This document shows positions 46,225 to 53,223 of a stretch of 64,000 nt of DNA, in pieces. A program made the position numbers and the translations under genes. The stretch is taken from the NCBI GenBank assembly GCA_034044135.1, contig CP139021.1:4169635-4233634 (forward strand), read 5' to 3'. Within the stretch, counting starts at the first letter, position 1. The number at the start of each line of letters is the position of its first letter. The notes under the pieces are model-generated. The model made no database searches and was not told the origin of the DNA. It worked only from the letters and a program-made list of their open reading frames with translations. Origin of the DNA: Flammeovirgaceae bacterium SG7u.111. Lineage in GTDB: Bacteria; Bacteroidota; Bacteroidia; Cytophagales; Flammeovirgaceae.

Positions 46225-46430
46225 TGCAAGAAATATCGGCTCAAGGAGGATGCAGGTTTATTGTAATTTCGGTTATATACTGTTGATGACTGGCGTCTTT
46301 AGTCAGATTAAGTACCTATCCAAAAGAAAGCAAAAATCAACAATGATATATTCAAATTTCGATTAGCTTTTTGCAAGAACAGGTTACAACGTTTTTCTTC
46401 ATTGAATTTGCGGCTTGTTGCCGAAATTTA

Positions 46431-47039
46431 TCACACAGTATTTTTATTGCATTTAATCAGATACATAGGCTGATTTTCATCGACATCCGTGATTTCAAAA
46501 AGCCCAAATTCTTCAAATTCGGTTTTGACGGACTCTTGGTCGTAGAAGAAGATTTTAGCTCCTTTATGAAATTCATACCGGTCTTTACTAATAAGTTCGC
46601 CTTTTGCAAAATTTGACGCTTCTTTGGTTATGGCAGTAAAAACCATAAACCCGTTTTCGCTCAATTGGTTGTAGCAATCTCGGATTAGCTTTTTTCTTTC
46701 TTCAATATCTAACAAATGAATTAAAGCATAACAAAAAATCCCGTCATATTTTCTATTATCAAAAGGCATTTCGGCAACAGAACCGTGATAAATGGTCATT
46801 TCAGTTCCGAAATGTCTTCTTGCAAGTTCAATGGCAGTCTTTGAAATCTCAATACCGGTGATTTTTATTCTGTTTTCAATAAAAGGTTGAGCATTTCGTC
46901 CGTATCCAATTCCTGGAATTAGAATATCGTCAATTCCCTTTTCTACAAAAAAGTCGAGTGTGAGCAAAGCTGATTGTGCAGGTTTCATTCCCCACATTTC
47001 TTTTTTATTATTAAATGCTGTTTCCCAAAATTCTGCCAT
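46431..47039 (-). CDS. class I SAM-dependent methyltransferase
   Basis: 202 residues from the ATG at 47039, three bases after the stop of the preceding gene; an upstream TTG would overlap that gene. The SAM-binding motif is ILIPGIGYGRNAQPF (about 38-52), an acidic residue ends the second strand (ITGIEIS), and AEMPFDNRKYDGIFCYALIH (about 90-108) follows. The layout resembles TehB- or thiopurine-type methyltransferases that act on small molecules or metalloids, but the substrate is not certain. It is the last gene of an AT-rich operon with an oxidoreductase under a Fur-family promoter. Confidence 0.8.
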   Translation of the reverse strand: MAEFWETAFNNKKEMWGMKPAQSALLTLDFFVEKGIDDILIPGIGYGRNAQPFIENRIKITGIEISKTAIELARRHFGTEMTIYHGSVAEMPFDNRKYDGIFCYALIHLLDIEERKKLIRDCYNQLSENGFMVFTAITKEASNFAKGELISKDRYEFHKGAKIFFYDQESVKTEFEEFGLFEITDVDENQPMYLIKCNKNTV

Positions 47040-47041
47040 AA

Positions 47042-47287
47042 CTATACGCAAATTTTATCTTCCAAAAGTTCACATTCAATTCCTTTGTTCTTAAGCTGTT
47101 GCACAAAGGAATTTGTATCAATTATTTTGCCCTCAATTCTTAAAATGGAATGCCCACAAGGATAAGGTTCATTAAAATCTTCCAAGTCGAAATTGATTTT
47201 TAGATTTGGATGTTCGTTTTCCAAAAAGCGCAGCATTTCTTTCGAGAGAATTTCAGGTTTTATATTGGTAATAAATACTTCAACCAT
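47042..47287 (-). CDS. small HMA-like protein
   Basis: 81 residues from the ATG at 47287, one base after the oxidoreductase stop; a further ATG at 47314 would overlap that gene. The pattern beta-alpha-beta-beta-alpha-beta (VEVFITNI..., LKINFDLEDF, HSILRIEG, ECELLEDKICV) resembles heavy-metal-associated folds such as copper chaperones, but the CxxC motif is missing. Only isolated Cys remain, in PYPCGHS, IECELL and near the end. A metal or stress role is suggested by the neighbouring Fur-family regulator, not shown. Confidence 0.55.
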   Translation of the reverse strand: MVEVFITNIKPEILSKEMLRFLENEHPNLKINFDLEDFNEPYPCGHSILRIEGKIIDTNSFVQQLKNKGIECELLEDKICV

Positions 47288-47288
47288 A

Positions 47289-48290
47289 TTAAAAACTTTC
47301 TTGTGTAAGTTCATTATTTATCATCGCACCAGCAATGGTGCCACTCGAAACCGCAAGGGATACCGAACGCATCATAGAGCTATTATCGCCACAAGCAAAA
47401 ATCCCTTCTACTGTGGTTTTTTGCATAAAATCCACTTCAATGTGTCCATGTTTTGTAAGTTTACAACCTAATTCTGTTGGTATATTAGAATTTTGTTCGA
47501 ACGGAATTGAAGTATATGCGCATTCAAAAATTTTTGTGCTACCATCTTTGAAAACAATTTTTTCTAATTGCCCATTTTTGTGTTCAACAGCTAAAATTTC
47601 TTTCTCAATGATTTGAATATTGTGCTGTTTCAAACTTTCGAGTTGATTTTCTTCAAAGTCCTTTGTTCCCGAAGTGAGGATTGTAATTTCTTCGGTCAAA
47701 TTATTCACTAAAGAAGCAAGGTGAAACGCCCTTTCTCCATTGGCAATTATGGCTGTTTTTTTACTTCTAATTTCGTAACCGTGGCAATAAGGACAATGTA
47801 CTACTGAAATCCCCCAACATTCGGAAAAGCCTTTTATATCTGGCATTAGGTCTTTAACCCCTGCAGAAAAAACTAATTTCTTTGCCGTAAAAACATCTCT
47901 ACTTGAAGTACTAATCTCAAAACCCTCCTTTATTTTCTTTCCACCAACAGCAAGTCCGTCATAAAATTTGATAGTGTCATATTCAGAAACTTGACTTTTA
48001 GCAATTTCAGAAATTTCTTTTGGTGTACTTCCGTCTTGGGTTAAAAAATTATGAGAATGTGGTGTTTGCCGATTGCAAGGCTTTCCTGCATCTATTATTA
48101 ATGTCTTCCTGAGCGAACGACCCAAAGTCAGTGCTGCTGAAAGACCTGCATAACTTCCGCCTATTATTATTACTTCAAATTCTTTTTTGTCCATTTTGTT
48201 ATTTTTTTGAGCAATGAGTGATAAAGGTCTTGGTAATGTAAATACCAACCCCAGCATTCCTAATAGCTTTATTATTTTTCTTCTTGTCAT
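47289..48290 (-). CDS. NAD(P)/FAD-dependent oxidoreductase, thioredoxin-reductase-like, with Tat-type leader
   Basis: 333 residues from the ATG at 48290. The upstream ATG at 48311 lies inside the palindrome at 48304-48318, and a later ATG at 48194 would drop the leader. The start reads MTRRKIIKLLGMLGLVF, a twin-arginine-like signal. The FAD motif VIIIGGSYAGLSAAL follows, then the redox pair in HCPYCHGYE (about 165), and FACGDNSS near the end. This is the architecture of the two-domain thioredoxin reductase-like family. It heads an operon with an HMA-like protein and a methyltransferase. The promoter and two inverted repeats upstream are shared with the divergent Fur-family gene. Confidence 0.82.
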   Translation of the reverse strand: MTRRKIIKLLGMLGLVFTLPRPLSLIAQKNNKMDKKEFEVIIIGGSYAGLSAALTLGRSLRKTLIIDAGKPCNRQTPHSHNFLTQDGSTPKEISEIAKSQVSEYDTIKFYDGLAVGGKKIKEGFEISTSSRDVFTAKKLVFSAGVKDLMPDIKGFSECWGISVVHCPYCHGYEIRSKKTAIIANGERAFHLASLVNNLTEEITILTSGTKDFEENQLESLKQHNIQIIEKEILAVEHKNGQLEKIVFKDGSTKIFECAYTSIPFEQNSNIPTELGCKLTKHGHIEVDFMQKTTVEGIFACGDNSSMMRSVSLAVSSGTIAGAMINNELTQESF

Positions 48291-48303
48291 TACAGATTTA
48301 TAA

Positions 48304-48318
48304 TGCGACATTGTCGCA
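48304..48318. promoter_or_regulatory. inverted repeat 1, putative Fur-family operator
   Basis: TGCGACA-T-TGTCGCA, a perfect 7-1-7 palindrome just downstream of the oxidoreductase -7 box. A bound repressor would block that promoter. Confidence 0.6.
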
Positions 48319-48331
48319 ATAAATGTTTTGG

Positions 48332-48361
48332 CAAAGATACATTCTTTTTGTACTATTGCAA
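48332..48361 (-). promoter_or_regulatory. promoter of the oxidoreductase operon
   Basis: On the minus strand TTG (48361-48359), a 19-base spacer and TATCTTTG (48339-48332). The -33 box overlaps inverted repeat 2. On the plus strand TTG (48328-48330), 20 bases, then TACTATTG (48351-48358) is a near-consensus promoter for the divergent Fur-family gene. Confidence 0.75.
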
Positions 48362-48374
48362 TAAATTCGCAATA
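48354..48374. promoter_or_regulatory. inverted repeat 2, putative Fur-family operator
   Basis: TATTGC - nine bases - GCAATA, four bases before the Fur-family ATG and overlapping the -33 box of the divergent gene. It fits autoregulation. Confidence 0.6.
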
Positions 48375-48378
48375 AGAT

Positions 48379-48759
48379 ATGAATAGAAGAAATACACCTA
48401 CAAAAGAAGCTGTACTAAATTTGCTTTCAACTTCAAAAAAGGCACTAAGTCAAGACGCTATTGAAAGACAACTTGATATTAAAATAAATAGAGCTACTAT
48501 ATACAGGGTATTGAATAGATTTTGTGAGGACAATATCGTCCATAAAATTGTTGCGGAAGATGGCAAACAGTATTTTGCCATTTGCAAAAAATGTGAGAAC
48601 TCCAAAGTAGCTCAATACCACTTTCATTTTCGTTGCTTGTCGTGTGATACGATTGAATGCCTGCAAATCCCTGTTAGGTATTCAGTTCCTAAAGGTTACG
48701 AAGTTCAAAATGCAAATTGTGTTCTGACTGGAACCTGTAATGACTGTTTGCAGGCTTAA
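48379..48759 (+). CDS. Fur-family transcriptional regulator
   Basis: 126 residues. A winged helix (about 5-70, LSQDAIERQLDIKINRATIYRVLNRF) is followed by a metal-binding and dimer part with HFHFRCLSCD (about 85-94) and a second CxxC in TCNDC near the end, the structural zinc site. It is a short Fur/Zur/PerR-type repressor, and which metal or oxidant it senses cannot be read. It is divergent from the oxidoreductase operon, and both starts sit next to inverted repeats, so it probably controls both. Confidence 0.85.
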   Translation: MNRRNTPTKEAVLNLLSTSKKALSQDAIERQLDIKINRATIYRVLNRFCEDNIVHKIVAEDGKQYFAICKKCENSKVAQYHFHFRCLSCDTIECLQIPVRYSVPKGYEVQNANCVLTGTCNDCLQA

Positions 48760-49088
48760 GCTTGTTCATGTAGCTAACATGAGCTGAGAAAAAAGCAGTT
48801 ATGATCCGATGCTTTAACTTCTTTCTAAGTACAGGAAAACACACCGCTGCCCAAGCTTACAGGCAACGGTGAATTCATCCAGCCTAGAAGAAATGTTTTG
48901 TCAGACCAAGGAGTTGGACTGAAGAAAGACCAATATCAAAGCTATCTATTTGTGCAATTTGATGAACTCCTTCTCCATCTAAAAAATATAAGTTTTGACT
49001 GTCTATATACTCTTATTCGTAATTCGATTTCAGAGTTAATAACCAACCTCTTAAACTACTTTTTGCCTTGTAAGCAAAAAGTTTTGAA
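48760..49088. other. intergenic region after the Fur-family gene
   Basis: 329 bases. A hairpin CACCGCTGCC / GGCAACGGTG at 48842-48871 (one mismatch) may end transcription of the Fur-family gene, but no T-run follows. The open stretch after 48898 has no recognisable product. Nothing else is seen. Confidence 0.4.
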
Positions 49089-49835
49089 TTATATCAAAGC
49101 CCCATTTGCCCCTATAACCTGACCAGAAATCCATTTAGAATCATCACTAGCTAAAAATAAAACCACTTTTGCTATATCAGTTGGTTTTGCCAACCGGTTA
49201 AAGGCATTCATCGCACTCAGTTTATCAATTTGTTCTTGGGATTTGCCAGTTAAGAACAATTCTGTTTCAGTAGCCCCAGGAGCAATGGCGTTAACAGAAA
49301 TGCCTCTCCCAATTTCTTTTGAAAACACCCTTGTCATCTGTTCTACAGCCGCTTTTGTCGCCGAATAAATAGCATAAGTGGGAAACATTAACTTCACGGT
49401 ACTCGATGAAAAATTAATAATGTTTCCATTGTCTGCCAACCTGTTGTCAGCTTCCTGCAATGTATTAAAAGTACCCCTTACATTGACTTCAAATTGTTTT
49501 GTGAAGTCGTCTTGGGTGCTATCTTTTATTGTCTTTGAGATTAAGGTTCCTGCATTATTTATCAAAACATTAATTTCACCAAATGCCTCAATCCCCCGAT
49601 CAAATAAATATGCCACTTCATTCTTCTTACTAACATCTGCTTTCACCTCAATGGCATTCCCTCCATTCCCAATAATTTCAGCTACCGTAACCGCTGCTTC
49701 TTTGGGACTGTTGGAATGATTAACTACTATGCTTGCACCATGTTTTGCCAAAAGTATAGCAACTTCTTTTCCTATTCCTTTTGAAGAGCCTGTAACTATG
49801 ACCACTTTATTTTCTAGTGTCTTCATTTTTATCAT
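49089..49835 (-). CDS. short-chain dehydrogenase/reductase (SDR)
   Basis: 248 residues. The classical SDR motifs are all present: VTGSSKGIGKEVA (about 14-26, cofactor loop TGxxxGIG), NNAG (about 92), the catalytic Ser in NFSSS (about 141), and YSATKAAVEQ (about 157-166, YxxxK). It most resembles the 3-oxoacyl-ACP reductase-like or glucose-dehydrogenase-like class that uses NADPH; the substrate is not known. It follows the dehalogenase gene in the same direction and may be co-regulated by the upstream TetR protein. Confidence 0.88.
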   Translation of the reverse strand: MIKMKTLENKVVIVTGSSKGIGKEVAILLAKHGASIVVNHSNSPKEAAVTVAEIIGNGGNAIEVKADVSKKNEVAYLFDRGIEAFGEINVLINNAGTLISKTIKDSTQDDFTKQFEVNVRGTFNTLQEADNRLADNGNIINFSSSTVKLMFPTYAIYSATKAAVEQMTRVFSKEIGRGISVNAIAPGATETELFLTGKSQEQIDKLSAMNAFNRLAKPTDIAKVVLFLASDDSKWISGQVIGANGALI

Positions 49836-49842
49836 CAGTTTA

Positions 49843-49880
49843 TTTTAATTCAATCAGCTGGTTTTAATTCAATCAGCTGG
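49843..49880. repeat. 19-base tandem duplication at the 3' end of the dehalogenase gene
   Basis: TTTTAATTCAATCAGCTGG occurs twice head to tail (49843-49861 and 49862-49880). On the minus strand the dehalogenase reads QLIELK in the first copy and then PAD and a stop in the second. Without the duplication it would end QLIELK and a TAA. Confidence 0.9.
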
Positions 49881-50656
49881 TTTGCTACTAGTTTCAAATT
49901 TGCCTCATTGATTTCAGGTCTTGGAGCAAGTGGGTACAATTGAGCACCTGGCCTGCCTACAAATGCAGCTCGCCAGTTCGCCCATAATGCGCCTGCAATA
50001 TCCCATCCGTGCGCAGCTACTAGCAGACATTCATTTGGTTTTACACCCATTTTTCTTGCTGCCCAGTCATAAGCATCCGTGTGAGGTTTAAACTTGCCTA
50101 TATCTTCTACACTTAACCGCTCATCAAAATAGTCCGTCAAACCAGCATTTTTAAATTGTGTCTCTACCCCTATATTTGAGGAATTGGTAAAAGAAACTAA
50201 CTTATAGCCTGCATTTCTTAAATCTTTTAATGCGCCTTTTACCTCTGAGTGAGCTGGTAAAGAACGAATAGGGCCGAGAATTGCTTCTTTAGCTTCAGTT
50301 TCTGATAATGAAATATTATGGTTCGCCGCTACCATCTGCAAAGCAGCCGATCCAATAACCCCAAAATCATTGTACTGCCGCCCCACGGTCGATACGAGCG
50401 AATATTGGAGCATTGTTGTAAACCATAAGGGCAATAAGTCACTTCTATCACCCAATGCCTTTCCTACACTGTCTTTCATGGTCGTTAAATCCAGTAAAGT
50501 TTCATTTACATCAAAGAATAATACTTTTGGTCTCATATTTTCAGTTTTAGTTGTTTTACTTTCTTTAGAAGCAGCAGTACCCATTGCCGGAAATAAAGTA
50601 CCACCTAAAGCCAGAAGCGGCGTACGTTTAATAAAATCTCGTCTTTTATTTTTCAT
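49850..50656 (-). CDS. haloacid dehalogenase-like hydrolase with Tat-type leader
   Basis: 268 residues. The start KNKRRDFIKRTPLLALGG is a twin-arginine signal (RRxFIK), so export in folded form is likely. The HAD core follows: LFFDVNETLLDL (about 46-57, nucleophile Asp, with Asn where phosphatases have the second Asp, as in L-2-haloacid dehalogenases). SFTNSSN (about 153), GKFKPHTDAYDWAA with the Lys (about 188) and VAAHGWDIAGA (about 212) complete it. The family hydrolyses 2-haloacids to hydroxyacids. An exported member is unusual. A 19-base duplication has lengthened its C-terminus by three residues. Confidence 0.8.
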   Translation of the reverse strand: MKNKRRDFIKRTPLLALGGTLFPAMGTAASKESKTTKTENMRPKVLFFDVNETLLDLTTMKDSVGKALGDRSDLLPLWFTTMLQYSLVSTVGRQYNDFGVIGSAALQMVAANHNISLSETEAKEAILGPIRSLPAHSEVKGALKDLRNAGYKLVSFTNSSNIGVETQFKNAGLTDYFDERLSVEDIGKFKPHTDAYDWAARKMGVKPNECLLVAAHGWDIAGALWANWRAAFVGRPGAQLYPLAPRPEINEANLKLVANQLIELKPAD

Positions 50657-50672
50657 GGAAAATCGATTGTTA

Positions 50673-50696
50673 AAAACATTCTTATTGGTATGTTTT
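50673..50696. promoter_or_regulatory. inverted repeat before the dehalogenase gene, putative TetR site
   Basis: AAAACAT - ten bases - ATGTTTT, 17 bases upstream of the dehalogenase start. It shares the half-site TATGTTT with the repeat before the tetR-like gene. Confidence 0.4.
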
Positions 50697-50721
50697 AAAT
50701 CAAAAAATTATTTTTTGATTT
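50697..50721. terminator. AT-rich hairpin at the end of the TetR gene
   Basis: AAATCAAAAAA / TTTTTTGATTT with loop TTA. It covers the stop codon of the TetR-family gene and could end its transcript. Confidence 0.5.
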
Positions 50722-51310
50722 GTAAGAGATACAAGGATAACCCTGAAATATATTCTTCTAAAATAGAATCAGTAGTATAAAGCTTTCTGATACCCCTAAT
50801 CCCTTCAAATGCACTAATCAAATAAACGGCAACTGCTGTGCTTGAGATCTCCTTTTTAATTGAACCTTCCTTTTTTCCTCTCTCAATTAATTGGATCAAG
50901 GTCGCCTTCCATTGTTCTATAATGCCTTTCAAGGCACTTTGATAGGCTATTTCATCTCCTCCAATCTCATTAATTAAATTATTCATAGGACACCCATGTT
51001 GCTTATCATAAAAAGGAAATGCTTTCAAACGATTTATAAATACATGCTCTAATATGTGAAACGCATCTCCCTTTTCTGCCAATGGCAAAACCATTCCTTC
51101 TACAACCCTTCTTTTAACTTTTTGGCTGATAACTTCTAGGCCTAATTCTTTTTTATTTTTATAATGATGATAGAAAGCTCCCTTACTCATAGTAGTAGCT
51201 CTCATAATTTTATCGATACTTGTTGTTTTATAACCGTTCTCGTAAAACAAGTCAAATGCCTTATTTACAATAAGTTGCCTAGTGAATTCCGATTTCAAGT
51301 CTTGTTTCAT
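50708..51310 (-). CDS. TetR-family transcriptional regulator
   Basis: 200 residues from the ATG at 51310; nine extra in-frame residues upstream are not needed. The N-terminal helix-turn-helix reads AFDLFYENGYKTTSIDKIM followed by MSKGAFYHHYKNKKEL, the TetR signature. The C-terminal ligand part resembles the TetR_C group seen in AcrR/YcdC-like regulators. The gene lies upstream of, and in line with, the dehalogenase/SDR genes. Similar inverted repeats before both suggest it represses itself and them. Confidence 0.88.
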   Translation of the reverse strand: MKQDLKSEFTRQLIVNKAFDLFYENGYKTTSIDKIMRATTMSKGAFYHHYKNKKELGLEVISQKVKRRVVEGMVLPLAEKGDAFHILEHVFINRLKAFPFYDKQHGCPMNNLINEIGGDEIAYQSALKGIIEQWKATLIQLIERGKKEGSIKKEISSTAVAVYLISAFEGIRGIRKLYTTDSILEEYISGLSLYLLQIKK

Positions 51311-51314
51311 ACGC

Positions 51315-51348
51315 AAACATAATACAAAAAAATACAAGTAGTATGTTT
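51315..51348. promoter_or_regulatory. inverted repeat before the TetR gene, putative operator
   Basis: AAACATAATAC (51315-51325) and GTAGTATGTTT (51338-51348) match at 10 of 11 positions around a 12-base centre. It overlaps a minus-strand -7 box TATGTTTG (51321-51314) next to the start codon. Confidence 0.5.
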
Positions 51349-51411
51349 TTGTTACATTTGCGTACTTATCTTAGGTAGAGGAGCTTCACAAAAAAAATCA
51401 GGTATCGAAAA

Positions 51412-51470
51412 CCTTCTCTTCCTCCAAAGCTGTTAGATTTGTCGAGCGTTTATTTAGCAAGATACGCCCA
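51412..51470 (+). repeat. leader-like repeat, copy 1 (orphan)
   Basis: CCTTCTCTTCCTCCAAAGC then TGTTAGATTTGTCGAGCG and TTTATTTAGCAAGATAC. It closely matches 59431-59485, the leader of the cyclase-fusion gene, including a -7 box (TAGATTTG here). Here no plus-strand gene follows. Confidence 0.75.
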
Positions 51471-51476
51471 ATCCCC

Positions 51477-52163
51477 TCACCCAAACTTATCCAGTACAAA
51501 AATCTTGTAAGACTCCCCTATTGGAATTTCGTTTGACCCAATTTCTATATCGTGTTTGGTGAAGGCAGTTACCTTATCAATGTTGACAATAAAGGAGCGA
51601 TGTACCCTCAAAAAGTGATTGTCCAATAGTTCTTCGAAGGAAGTTAAGCTACATTTAAACATCAGCTCATCGGAAGCAAAATGGATTTTGATGTAGTCCT
51701 TTAAGCTTTCCACATACAAGATTTCGTCAAGCTTGATCTTTATATTTTTCTTGTTGCTCTGCACGAACACATGCTCTTTCTTTTCCTTCCCCTCGGCCAT
51801 TGTCTTTTTTGCACCTTCCCTAAACTTTTCGATAGCCGCAATGAACCTTTCGAATATGATGGGCTTTAGTAGATAGTCGACTGCGCTAAGCTCAAAGCCT
51901 TCCACCGCATAATTGCGGAAAGCCGTGGTGAAAACAACCTTGGGAGGATTGGAAAGGCTTTTCAAAAAATCAGTTCCTTTTAACACGGGCATTTCTATGT
52001 CCAAAAAAATGAGATCGATTTGTTCATTTTGCAAAATTTTAAGTGCATCGATGGCATTTCCACAACTAGCTACCAATTCAAAATCCTCCAAGTGGGACAA
52101 GTGGGTTTCTATCAGTTCACGGGCCAGTTCTTCGTCATCAACTATAAGGCATTTATATCGCAT
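51477..52163 (-). CDS. LytTR-family response regulator
   Basis: 228 residues. The receiver domain has D9/D10 and phospho-acceptor D55 (IFLDIEMPV), with LLKPIIF near 104. The LytTR domain (about 130-225) reads IKLDEILYVESLKDYIKIHF, LRVHRSFIVNI and IPIGESYK. It overlaps the kinase gene by 11 bases and is the last gene of a four-gene operon. Confidence 0.92.
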   Translation of the reverse strand: MRYKCLIVDDEELARELIETHLSHLEDFELVASCGNAIDALKILQNEQIDLIFLDIEMPVLKGTDFLKSLSNPPKVVFTTAFRNYAVEGFELSAVDYLLKPIIFERFIAAIEKFREGAKKTMAEGKEKKEHVFVQSNKKNIKIKLDEILYVESLKDYIKIHFASDELMFKCSLTSFEELLDNHFLRVHRSFIVNIDKVTAFTKHDIEIGSNEIPIGESYKIFVLDKFG

Positions 52164-53223
52164 TTGGAACTAATTTTAATGTTACGAGGAAAGATTTGGG
52201 GCTGTCTTTTACTTCAAAAGTATGTTTGTTTGGATAAAGGATAGCAAGTTGCTTCCGAATATTTTGCAGACCAATGGCACCAGAAGGCTTTGCAGAAGCA
52301 CCAGTGCTTGCCGGCTTTGTATTTTCCAATTCAAACACAATCTCATTAGCTGTTGCGCGAAGTTTTATGTCAAGCGCAGCCTGATTGGCTTCTTCTTTCA
52401 CACCATGTTTAAAAGCATTTTCTACCAGTGTAAGCATGAGCAATGGGGCTATTTTGATGTTTTTCCCAATGGTGTAATCGAAGTCTACTTTTAACCGCTT
52501 GCCATAACGAACATCTTCCAGCGCAAGGTAATTATTGAGCAGGGTAATCTCACCAGTAAGTGGCACAAAAGCATCACTGCAATGGTAGAGCATGTAATCC
52601 AAAATAGCTGAAAGCTTCCCGATCACCTCAGGAGTCCTATCCGACTTCTTGAGCGAGAGCACATACAAGCTATTCAGCGTATTGAATAAAAAATGTGGGT
52701 TCAGCTGATTTTTTAAAAGGTTCAACTCCGTTGTTTTTTTCTGCTCCCTCAATGTAACCACTTCTTTTTGGTGCTTGTAGTACTGTATAGCTACCAAAAT
52801 AATGGTTGGGAATATAAACCAGGTAAGGTCGTTGAGGTAGAGGTTGAAATCCACCAACTGCTCTGACAAGTCGAACTTCTTATACACACCAGGGTACCTT
52901 GGGTCGAAAATAAAATACCTCACCAAGGTGTATACAAAGAAAGTGGCGTAGATAGAAAGCAATACGCTACCAGCGAACAGCACCTTGCGCCCTTTGTTCA
53001 GTACCTTGGGTATAAGCACATACACTATAAAGTACGACAGCTGGATTTGTACGCCCATTTTCCAAGCAAATTTCTCCACCAAGCTCAACTTATCTGCATA
53101 ATACACCCAGTTGGAACTTATGTAATAGAGGTACATAATTGCCCAAAAAACCAAATGGTTTAATACATTTTTATCCGACAACCAACCTCTTATTTTCATT
53201 AATATGTTCTTGCCTCTACTCAT
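52153..53223 (-). CDS. LytS-type sensor histidine kinase
   Basis: 356 residues. Four hydrophobic segments fill about 20-145. The His-kinase segment ELNLLKNQLNPHFLFNTLN carries the phospho-acceptor His. The ATP part has VENAFKHGV and GAIGLQNIRKQLAILYP. The start overlaps the S41 peptidase stop by eight bases and the stop overlaps the regulator by 11, so the three proteins are made together. This suggests the peptidase and the signalling pair share a function. Confidence 0.9.
   Translation of the reverse strand: MSRGKNILMKIRGWLSDKNVLNHLVFWAIMYLYYISSNWVYYADKLSLVEKFAWKMGVQIQLSYFIVYVLIPKVLNKGRKVLFAGSVLLSIYATFFVYTLVRYFIFDPRYPGVYKKFDLSEQLVDFNLYLNDLTWFIFPTIILVAIQYYKHQKEVVTLREQKKTTELNLLKNQLNPHFLFNTLNSLYVLSLKKSDRTPEVIGKLSAILDYMLYHCSDAFVPLTGEITLLNNYLALEDVRYGKRLKVDFDYTIGKNIKIAPLLMLTLVENAFKHGVKEEANQAALDIKLRATANEIVFELENTKPASTGASAKPSGAIGLQNIRKQLAILYPNKHTFEVKDSPKSFLVTLKLVPNAI

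Noticed and set aside
48770-48804. AGCTAAC ... GTTATGA after the Fur-family gene, like a third attC site
   Set aside because: The outer boxes resemble those at 55.5 kb, but the inner arms do not pair, so the two-stem structure is missing.
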